DNA of 64,000 nt from Ruegeria atlantica (GCA_013032095.1 WQBJ01000002.1:193501-257500); one strand, 5' to 3'. Positions 24,594-34,133 are shown, counted from the first letter of the stretch. Notes: generated from the letters alone by a model not told the origin. Program-made: numbers and translations.

Positions 24594-26162
24594 TCAGATG
24601 CCTTGTGGGTGCGGATCGAGCGTAACCGACCACAATTCGGTATCTGCACGGTCCATCAGGCGGACGGTCATCTGTTGCGTTGCGCCGTCGATATCCACTA
24701 GCCCAAAGAACTGCAGCCCTGCGCTGGGTGGAAGATTCACGCCTTGGCCTTCAACCGGAGCTTTGACGAACTTCACCTCGGGGCCAAACGTTCCATCCAA
24801 CGCGTTTGGACCAAAAGTGCCAGCGTGAAGCGGGCCGGATACAAATTCCCAGAAAGGTTTAAAATCTTGGAATTGAGCCTTATTAGGGTCATAATAGTGC
24901 GCCGCGGTATAGTGCACATCAGCCGTGAACCAGACAGTGTTAGTGACCCCCGCCGTCTTGATAAAGCGCAGCAGATCCGCAATCTCCAGCTCTCGCCCCT
25001 TCGCCGGGCCACTGTCACCGTTCGAGATCGCCTCGGCTCCGGCCTGCTCTTTCCAGTTATCCCACACGATCAGACCGATGGGCATGTCAGAGGCGATCAC
25101 TTTCCACGTGGCTTGTGACCCGGCGAGTTCCTTTTTCAGCCAGGCCAGTTGTTCGGCCCCCAGAATGCGGGACTGATCAGTGATCTCATCTTCCATTGAT
25201 GGGCCATTTGGGCCGCGATAGCTGCGCAGATCCAGGAAGAACACATCCAGCATCGGACCGTAGGAGATTTTGCGGTACACCCGCCCCGGTTCCGCGGGCG
25301 TAATCCGCAGCGGAGTCATCTCATGAAACGCACGCCCGGCGCGGGATTGCAGCACGTGCACCGATTTCTCGGTATAGCGGTCATCCGAGATCAGGTCCTT
25401 GGCATCCGACCAGTTGTTGACCACCTCATGGTCGTCCCACTGGAAAAAGGTCGGGCAAACGGCATTCATCGCGCGCACATGCGCGTCCATCATGTTGTTT
25501 TTCCACTGGGCGCGGAATTCGTCCAGCGTTTCGGCGACCTTGCGTTTCTCATCGATCAGGGTGGTGTTTTTCCAAATCACTTGACCGTCTTTTTCAACCT
25601 CATCCTGCATCGGACCGTCGGCATAGATCGTATCGCCGGAATGGATGAAAAAGTCGGGCTTGTGCTGCGCCATGGTCGCATAGGTGCGCATGCCGTCGTC
25701 ATCAATGCCCCAACCTTGACCCGCCGTGTCACCCGACCAGGCAAAGCGAATATTGCGGCGTGAGGTCGGCGCGGTGCGGAATTGGCCAATAATAGGCTCT
25801 GATACGATGTTGATGTCGCTCAGATCGGCGGCGACGAAGCGATAGAAGATATCCTGATCTGAAGGTAGCCCCTCGACCAGCCGCTTCACTGCAAAATCGC
25901 TGTTCGGGATCGCGTCCATCGGGGTTAGCTGGCGGGCATCGGCGAAGCTTTCGGTGGTCGACACTTCCATCATCACCCGCGCCGGGCGGTCGGTGCGGGT
26001 CCAGATCATGCCCGAGGTCGTATCCACATCGCCCGACTGCACACCATGGGTGAACACGGGACGCGATGAAGCGCGGCTGATCGCGGGCATGGACAGTGAC
26101 GCGGCAAAGGCGGTGCTGCCAGCCAGAAAGGCACGGCGGTTGGGGCGAAGGATTCGGGTCAT
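24594..26162 (-). CDS. phoD: alkaline phosphatase D / phosphodiesterase
   Basis: 522 residues from the ATG at 26162, chosen because AGGAGAG lies about eight bases upstream; the frame is open 12 codons further. A twin-arginine signal (PNRRAFLAGSTAFAASLSM) predicts Tat export to the periplasm. The PhoD metallophosphatase signatures follow: FAWSGDTAGQGWG, FFIHSGDTIYADGP, FFQWDDHEVVNNW and WFTADVHYTAAHYY. PhoD enzymes bind iron and calcium and release phosphate from mono- and diesters. An imperfect palindrome stands about 100 bases upstream, but a clear Pho box was not found. Confidence 0.95.
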   Translation of the reverse strand: MTRILRPNRRAFLAGSTAFAASLSMPAISRASSRPVFTHGVQSGDVDTTSGMIWTRTDRPARVMMEVSTTESFADARQLTPMDAIPNSDFAVKRLVEGLPSDQDIFYRFVAADLSDINIVSEPIIGQFRTAPTSRRNIRFAWSGDTAGQGWGIDDDGMRTYATMAQHKPDFFIHSGDTIYADGPMQDEVEKDGQVIWKNTTLIDEKRKVAETLDEFRAQWKNNMMDAHVRAMNAVCPTFFQWDDHEVVNNWSDAKDLISDDRYTEKSVHVLQSRAGRAFHEMTPLRITPAEPGRVYRKISYGPMLDVFFLDLRSYRGPNGPSMEDEITDQSRILGAEQLAWLKKELAGSQATWKVIASDMPIGLIVWDNWKEQAGAEAISNGDSGPAKGRELEIADLLRFIKTAGVTNTVWFTADVHYTAAHYYDPNKAQFQDFKPFWEFVSGPLHAGTFGPNALDGTFGPEVKFVKAPVEGQGVNLPPSAGLQFFGLVDIDGATQQMTVRLMDRADTELWSVTLDPHPQGI

Positions 26163-26216
26163 CTGGGCTCTCCTGTCTGGTGACCTGTGATTGGTCACGC
26201 GATTGGTGAGCGGCAG

Positions 26217-26247
26217 TGAGCCGCCTGTTTGTAAAACAAGCGGCTCA
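26217..26247. other. stable hairpin upstream of phoD
   Basis: TGAGCCGC pairs with GCGGCTCA, and the inner TGTTT pairs with AAACA around GTA, broken by one C-A mismatch. On the plus strand it is followed by GATTTTT; on the minus strand no T tract follows. It lies between the stop of the small membrane protein gene and the phoD start, so it may end the upstream message. Confidence 0.45.
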
Positions 26248-26258
26248 GATTTTTGAAA

Positions 26259-26281
26259 GTATCACGATGATATTGTGACAC
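26259..26281. promoter_or_regulatory. imperfect palindrome upstream of phoD
   Basis: GTATCAC and GTGACAC form an inverted repeat with one mismatch across nine bases. The minus strand reads GTGTCAC then ATCATCGTGATAC, which only partly resembles a Pho box (CTGTCAT repeats). It could be a regulator site for phoD. Function is a guess. Confidence 0.25.
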
Positions 26282-26297
26282 TTTGTGGACTACTTGC

Positions 26298-26663
26298 TCA
26301 GGCAGTTACGCCTTCTTCCGGCGCACTAAGCGAGATGACGGCGACCACCGCCGCGCCGTTCAGCCAGTAGTATATCGCATCCAGGCCTGAGAACCCAAAC
26401 AGGCTGGGCGCGGCCAGAAACACGACACCGACCAACAGATCAACGGCCAGATGTAACTTGTAAGGCAACACCCGCCACAGTCCCAGATGGTGGTCAGTCA
26501 GAACGGTGAGTACAAAGGCCGCCGCGCCGGTCGCCACAGACAGCCACAGGGCCATCGGATTGGATTGCCCCAGCCCCAGAACGAAGGGCAGCACCATCAG
26601 CGTGAAAGCGACGGGGTAATCCAGATAGGCGTGCACAGTGCGGGTAACGAAACGGACAGACAT
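26298..26663 (-). CDS. small integral membrane protein (SPW-repeat-like)
   Basis: 121 residues with four predicted membrane helices, at about 16-30, 40-55, 70-88 and 94-110. The layout and length suggest the SPW-repeat or related small membrane protein group, but the defining motif is not clear-cut. It lies 109 bases downstream of the AraC-type regulator on the same strand, so it may be that regulator's target. The function is unknown. Confidence 0.7.
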   Translation of the reverse strand: MSVRFVTRTVHAYLDYPVAFTLMVLPFVLGLGQSNPMALWLSVATGAAAFVLTVLTDHHLGLWRVLPYKLHLAVDLLVGVVFLAAPSLFGFSGLDAIYYWLNGAAVVAVISLSAPEEGVTA

Positions 26664-26772
26664 TGAATTTTCCTTTCCTTGCTTGGCATGACCTCAAGTT
26701 AGGACAGGTGTATTGAACGCTTAATTCCGGATCGTTCGTGAAATTATGCAGATCGTTCAGATCTGAGGTGGA

Positions 26773-27723
26773 TCAGTGCATGGACCGATAGGCCGCAGGG
26801 GACAGGCCGATCTGCTTCTTGAACACGCGGGAGAATGCAGCCTCGGAGGCGTAGCCAACCTCGGCCGCCGCATCCGCCACGTTCCAGCGGGCCTCGGTCA
26901 GTCCGTGGCAGGCGATCTGCATGCGCCAGTCCGTTAGGTATTGCATCGGCGTCGTGTCCATCTTTTCGGCAAACAGCTGTGCGAAGGCGGTGCGCGACAT
27001 GCCAGCCTCACGGGCGAGTAACTCGACGCTCCACTCCTGTGCCGGGGCTTGATGAAAAGCGGTCAGCGCGCGGGATATGCGCGGATCGGCGAACCCAGCC
27101 AACGCGGATTCACTGGGGCTTTGGTTTTCCAAATGGGCGCGGATAGCCTGTGCAAACAGCACCTCAGACAGTTTCAAGGCTATCAGATCACCACCGATCC
27201 GGGCTCCGTTGATCTCGGACCCGATCATGCGCAGAGTCGATTCGATCCAGGCCCCAGCCTCTTCGCCATAATTTTCAATCAGAATGTAAGGAGGTAGCCG
27301 GTCGATCAACATATGCCCGGTGCCTTGCCGCCCCGGTGGGCCGGTGAACGAGAAATGTCCGCAGATCAGCTGAGTGTCGCGGCTTTTATCCTCCCCGCCA
27401 TATATCAGGACGCCATCGCCCCGATAACCGGCGTCATCCAGAACTTGTTCCAGTGGCAGAGCATCCAATGGTTTGACCTCATTGCACAGCAGAGCATGGG
27501 CAGTTCCGTGTGGGATCAGGATCAAGTCGCCCTGCTTCAGGCGCAGCGTTTCCCCTGCGTTAGAGACGAATACTCTTAACTCCCCCCGCTGCACAAAGTG
27601 AAACCGGGCGACGTTCTGATAGGCCGGAACCTGAATGCCGAAAGGCGGCGTGAAGGAGGTTCGGAAATAGAACGTCCCGCGCAGGGACAGGCGGGTGAGA
27701 ATATCGCTAAGAAGGTCCAACAT
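26773..27723 (-). CDS. AraC-family transcriptional regulator with cupin sensor
   Basis: 316 residues. The N-terminal 190 residues form a cupin-type sensor (FHFVQRGELRVFV, then LKQGDLILIPHGTAHAL, in which His residues of the cupin barrel can be seen). The C-terminal 100 residues hold the two AraC helix-turn-helices (WSVELLAREAGMSRTAFAQL and WNVADAAAEVGYASEAAFSR, ending KQIGLSPAAYR). Members of this cupin subgroup often control a nearby gene; the small membrane protein downstream is the obvious candidate. The ligand is unknown. Confidence 0.92.
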   Translation of the reverse strand: MLDLLSDILTRLSLRGTFYFRTSFTPPFGIQVPAYQNVARFHFVQRGELRVFVSNAGETLRLKQGDLILIPHGTAHALLCNEVKPLDALPLEQVLDDAGYRGDGVLIYGGEDKSRDTQLICGHFSFTGPPGRQGTGHMLIDRLPPYILIENYGEEAGAWIESTLRMIGSEINGARIGGDLIALKLSEVLFAQAIRAHLENQSPSESALAGFADPRISRALTAFHQAPAQEWSVELLAREAGMSRTAFAQLFAEKMDTTPMQYLTDWRMQIACHGLTEARWNVADAAAEVGYASEAAFSRVFKKQIGLSPAAYRSMH

Positions 27724-27800
27724 GGGGCAAACCTACACCCGCTTCCGCATTCGTCCAGCTATCTGGACGATCTGCACAAAAGCTTGAACGGCGGGTAAAG

Positions 27801-27824
27801 AAAAACCCCCGCGAAACGTGGGGG
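27801..27824 (-). terminator. intrinsic terminator of ilvE
   Basis: CCCCCGCG (27806-27813) and CGTGGGGG (27817-27824) form an 8-bp stem with one G-T pair and an AAA loop. Five T follow on the minus strand, 27 bases after the ilvE stop. Confidence 0.85.
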
Positions 27825-27850
27825 CTTTTGAATTCGTCATCTCGTGTAGA

Positions 27851-28717
27851 TCAGGCGCGGACCAGCGCCTCGTAATCGGCAGCGATCTCACGAGTGATGT
27901 CACCAACCTCAAAGGTATAATCACCGATCTGACCCACCGGAGTGACCTCGGCCGCGGTGCCGGTCAGCCAACACTGTTCAAAATCGGCCATCTCTTCGGG
28001 TTTGATATGGCGCTCGATCACGTTGATGCCCTTGTCTTTCAGCATTTGGATCACCGTCTGGCGGGTGATGCCGTTCAGGAAGCAATCCGCCAGCGGCGTG
28101 TGAACCTCTCCGTCCTTGACGAAGAACACGTTGGCACCGGTCGCTTCGGCCACATACCCGCGGTAATCCATGAACAGCGCGTCCGAACAGCCCTTGGCCT
28201 CAGCCTTGTGCTTCGAAATGGTGCAGATCATGTAGAGACCCGCTGCCTTAGCATGGACCGGGATGGTCTCCGGGCTTGGGCGTTTCCATTCGGCAATGTC
28301 CAGCTTGGCGCCCTGCATCTTGGCGTCGCCGTAATAGGCACCCCACGGCCAGACCGCGACGGCCATACGAACGGGGTTGCGGGCGGAAGCGACGCCCATG
28401 TCCTCACCCGAGCCACGCCAGACCAGCGCACGGATATAGGCATCCTGCAGGCCGCTGGCTTTCAAGGCTTCTTCCTTGGCAGCTTCGATCTGATCGACCG
28501 TGTAGGGCATCGGGATGTCCAGAGCCTCGGCCGAGGCGATCAGACGCTCGGAATGTTCGCGGCTTTTGAAGATCTTGCCATTATAGGCGCGCTCACCCTC
28601 GAACACCGAAGAGGCATAGTGCATCGCGTGGGACAGGATGTGCACATTGGCCTCACGCCAAGGCACCAGTTCGCCATCCATCCAGATCACGCCGTCACGA
28701 TCATCATACCCCGCCAT
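27851..28717 (-). CDS. ilvE: branched-chain amino acid aminotransferase
   Basis: 288 residues from the ATG at 28717, which has AGGAGGT at an ideal distance; the frame extends 15 codons upstream without a site. It belongs to the fold-type IV PLP transaminases, with ISKHKAEAKGCSDALFMD around the PLP-linked Lys region and EATGANVFFVKDG following. It interconverts Val, Leu and Ile with their keto acids. It is divergent from petP, and the shared 160 bases hold a strong palindrome. Confidence 0.94.
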   Translation of the reverse strand: MAGYDDRDGVIWMDGELVPWREANVHILSHAMHYASSVFEGERAYNGKIFKSREHSERLIASAEALDIPMPYTVDQIEAAKEEALKASGLQDAYIRALVWRGSGEDMGVASARNPVRMAVAVWPWGAYYGDAKMQGAKLDIAEWKRPSPETIPVHAKAAGLYMICTISKHKAEAKGCSDALFMDYRGYVAEATGANVFFVKDGEVHTPLADCFLNGITRQTVIQMLKDKGINVIERHIKPEEMADFEQCWLTGTAAEVTPVGQIGDYTFEVGDITREIAADYEALVRA

Positions 28718-28761
28718 GCGAAACCTCCTGACTTGGGTTGAATTTTGCGATTGTTGCGCCA

Positions 28762-28784
28762 TTTAAGTCCGATGCGGACATAAA
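28762..28784. promoter_or_regulatory. 23-bp interrupted palindrome, likely PetP (MarR) operator
   Basis: The arms TTTA-A-GTCCG and CGGAC-A-TAAA are perfect complements around the centre ATG, apart from the A facing A at one position in each arm. It lies 45 bases upstream of ilvE and 94 bases upstream of petP. A partial copy of the right arm, GACATAAAGT, recurs at 28840-28849, 28 bases before the petP start. The geometry suits a dimeric MarR protein. The binding itself is inferred. Confidence 0.55.
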
Positions 28785-28877
28785 GTTGCGCAGAAACTGA
28801 AGTTCGATACCTGTCCACTCTTGGAATGTCAATAACGCTGACATAAAGTCGATCCCGAGTAACGAATGAGGCATACT

Positions 28878-29390
28878 ATGTCGGATACGCGCCCCGCCCA
28901 AGTCTTTGGCGGTGAAAGCCTTTTGTTTCTGACCGACGAACAGTTGCGGCAAGGGATAGAAGCGATGTTTTTCGCCTATCGGGGCTTTACCGCCGATCCT
29001 GACCGTATTCTGGCCCAGCTGGCCTATGGCCGGGCGCATCACCGTGCAGTCCATTTCATCAACCGCGCACCGGGGACAACCGTGAACAACTTGCTTGCCA
29101 TTTTGGGGGTGACGAAACAGTCCCTGAACCGGGTGCTTCGGACGCTGATCGAAGACGGTCTGGTCGAAAGCCGCGTGGGCACGGTGGATAAACGTGAACG
29201 GCATCTGTTTTTGACCGAAAAGGGCCAGGCGCTTGAGGCGAAACTGTCCGAGGCCCAGCGCGTCCGGATGCGTGCCGCCTACAAGGACGCTGGTCCTGAA
29301 GCGGTCTCAGGATTTCGTAAAGTACTTGAAGCGATGATGGATGCTGATATGCGTCATGCTTACACGAAACTGCGGGATACCACCTCATGA
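28878..29390 (+). CDS. petP: MarR-family regulator, PetP-type
   Basis: 170 residues from the ATG at 28878, which has GAGG seven bases upstream; an ATG at 28866 is less likely. The winged helix is at about 75-130: LLAILGVTKQSLNRVLRTLI is the recognition region and DKRERHLFLTEKG the wing. In Rhodobacter capsulatus a MarR protein (PetP) is encoded directly before the response regulator PetR; the same pair, overlapping by 4 bases, occurs here. It is divergent from ilvE with a palindrome between. Confidence 0.82.
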   Translation: MSDTRPAQVFGGESLLFLTDEQLRQGIEAMFFAYRGFTADPDRILAQLAYGRAHHRAVHFINRAPGTTVNNLLAILGVTKQSLNRVLRTLIEDGLVESRVGTVDKRERHLFLTEKGQALEAKLSEAQRVRMRAAYKDAGPEAVSGFRKVLEAMMDADMRHAYTKLRDTTS

Positions 29391-30088
29391 GCGATATGGA
29401 CGCCCATCTGCTGATCGTCGACGACGATGAGCGTATTCGTGATTTGCTCAAGAAGTTCCTGATGCGAAGCGGGTTTCTGGTCACCGCGGCCCGCGATGCG
29501 GCGCATGCGCGGCGGGTGTTGTCGGGGCTGGATTTCGACATGATCGTGCTGGATGTGATGATGCCGGGCGAAGATGGTGTCAGCCTGACGAAGACGCTGC
29601 GCGAAACTCATAGCACGCCGATCCTGCTGCTGACGGCGCGCGGCGAGACCGAGCATCGCATCGCCGGGCTTGAGGCCGGGGCGGATGACTACCTCGCCAA
29701 ACCTTTCGAGCCGAAAGAGCTGCTGCTGCGGATCAACGCGATTTTACGGCGAATGCCGGAAACGCCGGCGCAGGATACCGCGACCAAGATTCTGAACCTC
29801 GGCCCGATCCGCTATGACGTGGAACGTGGTGAAATGTGGCAAGGCGAAGAGCCGGTCCGTCTAACCGCGACCGAGAGCCAGTTGATGAAGATCTTCTCGG
29901 CCCAGCCGGGGGAACCGATCAGCCGGGCCAAGCTGGTTGAGGATCTGGGCCGCGATAAGGGTCAGGCGCAGGAACGTGCGGTGGATGTGCAGATCACGCG
30001 TTTGCGTCGCAAGATTGAGCAGGATCCGAAGCAGCCTAGGTATTTGCAGACTGTCCGGGGTGCCGGGTACATGTTGGCACCGGATTGA
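29387..30088 (+). CDS. petR: OmpR-family response regulator, PetR-type
   Basis: 233 residues. The receiver domain (residues 7-120) has the acidic pair in LLIVDDDERIRD, the phosphorylated Asp in IVLDVMMPGEDG, Thr in LLLTARG and Lys in YLAKPFEPKE. The C-terminal winged helix (about 135-230) ends with the typical RAVDVQITRLRRKIE...VRGAGYML. The PetP-PetR pair in Rhodobacter capsulatus is needed for respiratory growth and lies near petABC there; here it is 11 kb away. No histidine kinase is adjacent. Confidence 0.88.
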   Translation: MSDMDAHLLIVDDDERIRDLLKKFLMRSGFLVTAARDAAHARRVLSGLDFDMIVLDVMMPGEDGVSLTKTLRETHSTPILLLTARGETEHRIAGLEAGADDYLAKPFEPKELLLRINAILRRMPETPAQDTATKILNLGPIRYDVERGEMWQGEEPVRLTATESQLMKIFSAQPGEPISRAKLVEDLGRDKGQAQERAVDVQITRLRRKIEQDPKQPRYLQTVRGAGYMLAPD

Positions 30089-30158
30089 TTTGGCCGCTGC
30101 GTGGCGATTCCATTGCCTTCGGCCGAGAAATTTTTAGCCAGATGAACAGGGGATCGTT

Positions 30159-31085
30159 ATGAAGACCGCCCTTTTGACCCATGCCGATTGTTTGGGACAT
30201 GTGACACCGGACGGGCACCCAGAGCGGGTGGCGCGGCTGGAGCATATTCTGCACGCGCTTGAGGCTCTGGACCTGAACCGGGTGACGGCACCCTTGGCGG
30301 CGGACGATGACCTGTTGCGGGTGCATCCCGAGAGCTACATCCAGGATGTTCGTCAGGCGTGCCCGGCGGAGGGGTTTGCGCAGATCGACGGGGACACGTT
30401 CGTGTCACCGGGTTCGGTCGATGCAGCCTATCGTGCCGCAGGGGCGGTGGTACGGGCGGTGGATATGGTTCTGGGCGGAGAAGCTCCAAACGCGTTTTGT
30501 GCGATTCGGCCTCCTGGGCATCATGCGGAGACAGACACTGCAATGGGGTTTTGCCTGTTTGGCAACGCGGCGCTGGCGGCGAAACATGCGCTGGATCATC
30601 ACGGGCTAAAGCGCGTCGCTGTGGTGGATTTCGACGTTCATCACGGAAACGGCACGCAGGATTTGCTGTGGGATGAACGGCGCGCGCTTGTAATCACCAG
30701 CCAGCAGATGCCTCTGTGGCCCGGATCGGGGCGACCGGATGAGACCGGCGCTTTTGAGACCATTCTCAATATACCTTTTGCACCCGGGACAGGCGGGGTT
30801 GAGATGCGCAGGGCCTATGAAACACAAGCTTTTCCACGCCTGCGCGCTTTCAAGCCGGAACTGATCATCATCTCGGCCGGGTTTGACGCGCATCAGGACG
30901 ATCCGCTGGCCAATCTGAACTGGTCCACCGGCGATTTCGCCTGGGTCACGGCCGAACTGTGCAAGATCGCCGATGAGCTGTGTGAGGGACGTATCGTCTC
31001 GACTCTGGAAGGCGGGTATGATCTGAACGCACTGGCCGAGGCCACCCGCGCCCATGTGGAAGAATTGATGAAGGCAGCCCGATGA
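30159..31085 (+). CDS. histone-deacetylase-family amidohydrolase
   Basis: 308 residues, a full HDAC/AcuC/AphA-type domain. The catalytic parts are intact: AIRPPGHHAE (His pair), VVDFDVHHGNGTQD (Asp and His zinc ligands) and ISAGFDAHQDDPL (third Asp). Bacterial members deacetylate proteins, acetylpolyamines or other small molecules; the substrate cannot be told from sequence. The stop overlaps xseB by 4 bases, an arrangement typical of alphaproteobacteria (deacetylase-xseB-ispA-dxs). Confidence 0.93.
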   Translation: MKTALLTHADCLGHVTPDGHPERVARLEHILHALEALDLNRVTAPLAADDDLLRVHPESYIQDVRQACPAEGFAQIDGDTFVSPGSVDAAYRAAGAVVRAVDMVLGGEAPNAFCAIRPPGHHAETDTAMGFCLFGNAALAAKHALDHHGLKRVAVVDFDVHHGNGTQDLLWDERRALVITSQQMPLWPGSGRPDETGAFETILNIPFAPGTGGVEMRRAYETQAFPRLRAFKPELIIISAGFDAHQDDPLANLNWSTGDFAWVTAELCKIADELCEGRIVSTLEGGYDLNALAEATRAHVEELMKAAR

Positions 31086-31324
31086 CCGATACTCCCGTTG
31101 ATCAGATGACATTCGAACAGGCGATGAAAGAGCTTGAGGCCGTGGTCGGCCAGTTGGAGCGTGGCGACGTGGCGCTGGACCAGTCCATCGCGCTCTATGA
31201 ACGTGGGGCGGCGTTGAAAAAGCGCTGCGAGGATGAGCTGAAGCGGGCCGAAGAAAAGGTCGCCGCGATCACTTTGGACGCCAATGGTCAGCCGACCGGG
31301 ACGACACCTGTCGAAGGTCAGTAA
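31082..31324 (+). CDS. xseB: exodeoxyribonuclease VII small subunit
   Basis: 80 residues, the usual length. The family pattern FEQAMKELEAVVGQLERGDV, then LDQSIALYERGAALKKRCE, is present as a coiled helical hairpin. It binds the large subunit XseA, which is encoded elsewhere. The start overlaps the deacetylase stop by 4 bases, and ispA starts on the next base after its stop. Confidence 0.96.
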   Translation: MTDTPVDQMTFEQAMKELEAVVGQLERGDVALDQSIALYERGAALKKRCEDELKRAEEKVAAITLDANGQPTGTTPVEGQ

Positions 31325-32191
31325 ATGTTTCGCGAAAAGTTAGCGCAGGATGCGGCGCGGATTCAGGATCAGTTCGATCTGGTTCTGGGGGCGTTGGACG
31401 ATATGGATGTGACCCGTGCGATGGCATATGCCACCGAGGGCGGTAAGCGGCTGCGCGGATTTCTGGTGTTGGAAAGTGCGCGCCTGCACGGTGTGGACGA
31501 GGATTGCGCGATCTGGCCCGCCGTGGGGATCGAGGCGCTGCATGCCTATTCGCTGGTGCATGACGATCTGCCCTGTATGGACGACGATGACTTGCGCCGC
31601 GGGCGGCCCACTGCGCATATAAAATGGGATGAAGGTACTGCCGTTCTGGCTGGAGATGCGCTGCAAACGCTGGCGTTTGAGCTGTGCACCCGGCCCGAGG
31701 TTGGCGAGGCAGAAGTGCGGGCGGAATTGGCTCTAACTCTGGCGAAAGCCAGCGGCGCTCAGGGTATGGTGCTGGGGCAGGCGTTGGATATTGCGGCAGA
31801 GACGGCGGCGACCCCGCTGACGCTGGACGACATTACGCGCCTACAGGCAGGCAAGACCGGGGCGCTGTTCGAATGGTCGGCCTGCGCTGGTGCGCGGCTG
31901 GCGCAAGCAGACCCCGAGCCGTTGCGCCAATATGCCCAGGCGCTCGGCCTTGCTTTTCAGATCGCGGACGACATCCTTGATGTGGAGGGTGATGCCGAAA
32001 AGGCCGGAAAACGCCTGCAAAAGGACGCGGATGCGGGCAAGGCGACTTTTGTTTCGCTTCTGGGGCTGGACGCGGCCAAAGCCCGGGCGGTGGAACTGGT
32101 GGAGCGGGGATGCGCTACGTTGGACGGGTATGGCGCATCGGCTGAAACCTTGAAGGACGCCGCCCGCTTCGTTATTGCCCGGGACAGCTAA
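31325..32191 (+). CDS. ispA: farnesyl/geranyl diphosphate synthase
   Basis: 288 residues. The two Asp-rich motifs of trans-prenyltransferases are visible: [19 protein letters not shown] (first, near residue 85) and [13 protein letters not shown] (second, near 217), with GKRLRG near the N-terminus binding isopentenyl diphosphate. It elongates dimethylallyl diphosphate to the C15 product. It follows xseB without a gap, and dxs begins 13 bases after its stop, so precursor synthesis and elongation are co-transcribed. Confidence 0.95.
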   Translation: MFREKLAQDAARIQDQFDLVLGALDDMDVTRAMAYATEGGKRLRGFLVLESARLHGVDEDCAIWPAVGIEALHAYSLVHDDLPCMDDDDLRRGRPTAHIKWDEGTAVLAGDALQTLAFELCTRPEVGEAEVRAELALTLAKASGAQGMVLGQALDIAAETAATPLTLDDITRLQAGKTGALFEWSACAGARLAQADPEPLRQYAQALGLAFQIADDILDVEGDAEKAGKRLQKDADAGKATFVSLLGLDAAKARAVELVERGCATLDGYGASAETLKDAARFVIARDS

Positions 32192-32204
32192 GCAGGAACG
32201 CCAT

Positions 32205-34133
32205 ATGTCTGACCGCCCGAACACGCCTCTGCTGGACCTTGTGAACCGCCCCGCGGATCTCAAGCAGTTTTCGGACGCTCAGTTGCATCAGGTGGCGCAG
32301 GAATTGCGGGCGGAGACGATTTCTGCCGTGTCCGTCACCGGTGGACATTTGGGGGCGGGGCTTGGCGTGGTCGAGCTTACCACGGCTCTTCACGCCGTGT
32401 TCGATACGCCGCGCGATAAGATCATCTGGGACGTGGGGCACCAATGCTATCCCCATAAAATCCTGACCGAGCGGCGCGATCGCATCCGTACCCTGCGGAT
32501 GAAGGATGGCCTCAGCGGGTTCACCAAACGCAGCGAGAGCCCCTATGACCCGTTTGGCGCGGCGCATAGTTCCACCTCGATCAGTGCGGCGCTAGGATTT
32601 GCCGTTGCCCGCGATTTGGGCGGCGTTACCCCCGAAGGTCTGGGCGACGCGATTGCGGTAATTGGCGATGGCTCGATGTCGGCGGGTATGGCCTTTGAGG
32701 CAATGAACAACGCAGGTCATCTGCGCAAACGCCTGATCGTGATCCTGAACGACAATGAGATGAGCATCGCCCCACCCGTCGGCGCGCTGTCCAGCTACCT
32801 GTCGCGGATTTATACCGAGGCTCCGTTCCACGACCTCAAAGCCGCTGCCAAGGGCGCGGTTTCATTGTTGCCCGAACCCTTCCGCGAGGGCGCTAAACGC
32901 GCCAAGGAAATGCTGAAAGGCATGGCCGTAGGTGGCACGTTGTTCGAAGAGCTCGGCTTTTCCTATATCGGCCCGCTGGACGGGCACGACATGGATCAGT
33001 TGTTGCCGGTTCTGCGCACAGTCAAGGCGCGGGCGACAGGCCCAATCCTGATCCACATACTGACCAAGAAAGGCAAAGGCTACGCCCCCGCCGAACAGGC
33101 TCGTGACAAGGGACACGCTACGGCCAAATTCGATGTGGTGACGGGAAAACAGCACAAGACACCATCCAACGCACCGTCTTATACTTCGGTCTTTGGCAAG
33201 GCACTTGTCGAAGAGGCCGGGCGCGATGACAAGATCGTCGCCGTCACTGCTGCGATGCCGGATGGTACTGGGCTGAACCTGTTTGCGGAGCGCTACCCCT
33301 CTCGCTGTTTCGACGTGGCGATTGCCGAGCAGCATGGCGTGACTTTCGCGGCGGCGCTGGCGGCCGGGGGGATGAAACCGTTTTGCGCGATGTATTCGAC
33401 ATTCCTGCAGCGCGGTTACGATCAGGTGGTGCATGACGTGGCCATTCAGCGCCTGCCGGTGCGCTTTGCCATTGATCGCGCGGGTCTGGTAGGCGCCGAT
33501 GGCGCAACCCATGCAGGGTCGTTCGACATCGCCTATCTGGCGAACCTGCCCGGCATGACCGTCATGGCCGCCGCAGATGAGGCCGAACTTGTGCATATGG
33601 TTGCCACCGCAGCCGCCCATGACGATGGCCCCATCGCCTTCCGCTATCCGCGTGGAGAAGGAGTGGGCGTCGATCTGCCGGAGCGCGGCGAGGTGCTGGA
33701 AATAGGCAAAGGCCGCATGATCCAGTCAGGCGCACGCGTAGCATTGCTGTCGTTTGGCACCCGTCTGGCCGAAGTTCAAAAGGCCGCCGAGGCCCTTTCG
33801 GCCCGGGGGATCACCCCTACCATCGCCGACGCCCGTTTCGCCAAACCGCTGGACCGCGACCTGATCCTTGATCTGGCCGCAAACCACGAGGCCTTGATCA
33901 CCATCGAAGAAGGCGCTGTCGGTGGTTTCGGCAGCCATGTGGCGCAGCTATTGGCGGATGAAGGCGTATTCGATCACGGGCTGAAATACCGCTCGATGGT
34001 GCTGCCGGATACCTTCATTGACCAAGCCAGCCCTGCCGATATGTACGCCGTTGCTGGCATGAACGCCGAACAGATCGAAGCCAAGGTGTTGTCGGTTCTG
34101 GGCGTGACAAGCATCGGCGAAAAACGCGCTTGA
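32205..34133 (+). CDS. dxs: 1-deoxy-D-xylulose-5-phosphate synthase
   Basis: 642 residues from the ATG at 32205, chosen because AGGAA lies about seven bases upstream; the frame extends 10 codons into ispA. It condenses pyruvate and glyceraldehyde-3-phosphate, the first step of the MEP pathway. Thiamine-diphosphate signatures are present: [13 protein letters not shown] and [19 protein letters not shown]. The second transketolase domain starts near residue 320 with the catalytic Glu in [17 protein letters not shown]. Confidence 0.97.
   Translation: MSDRPNTPLLDLVNRPADLKQFSDAQLHQVAQELRAETISAVSVTGGHLGAGLGVVELTTALHAVFDTPRDKIIWDVGHQCYPHKILTERRDRIRTLRMKDGLSGFTKRSESPYDPFGAAHSSTSISAALGFAVARDLGGVTPEGLGDAIAVIGDGSMSAGMAFEAMNNAGHLRKRLIVILNDNEMSIAPPVGALSSYLSRIYTEAPFHDLKAAAKGAVSLLPEPFREGAKRAKEMLKGMAVGGTLFEELGFSYIGPLDGHDMDQLLPVLRTVKARATGPILIHILTKKGKGYAPAEQARDKGHATAKFDVVTGKQHKTPSNAPSYTSVFGKALVEEAGRDDKIVAVTAAMPDGTGLNLFAERYPSRCFDVAIAEQHGVTFAAALAAGGMKPFCAMYSTFLQRGYDQVVHDVAIQRLPVRFAIDRAGLVGADGATHAGSFDIAYLANLPGMTVMAAADEAELVHMVATAAAHDDGPIAFRYPRGEGVGVDLPERGEVLEIGKGRMIQSGARVALLSFGTRLAEVQKAAEALSARGITPTIADARFAKPLDRDLILDLAANHEALITIEEGAVGGFGSHVAQLLADEGVFDHGLKYRSMVLPDTFIDQASPADMYAVAGMNAEQIEAKVLSVLGVTSIGEKRA

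Noticed and set aside
26217..26247. Hairpin considered as a plus-strand terminator
   Set aside because: No plus-strand gene ends there, and the minus strand has no T tract, so it is listed only as a structure.
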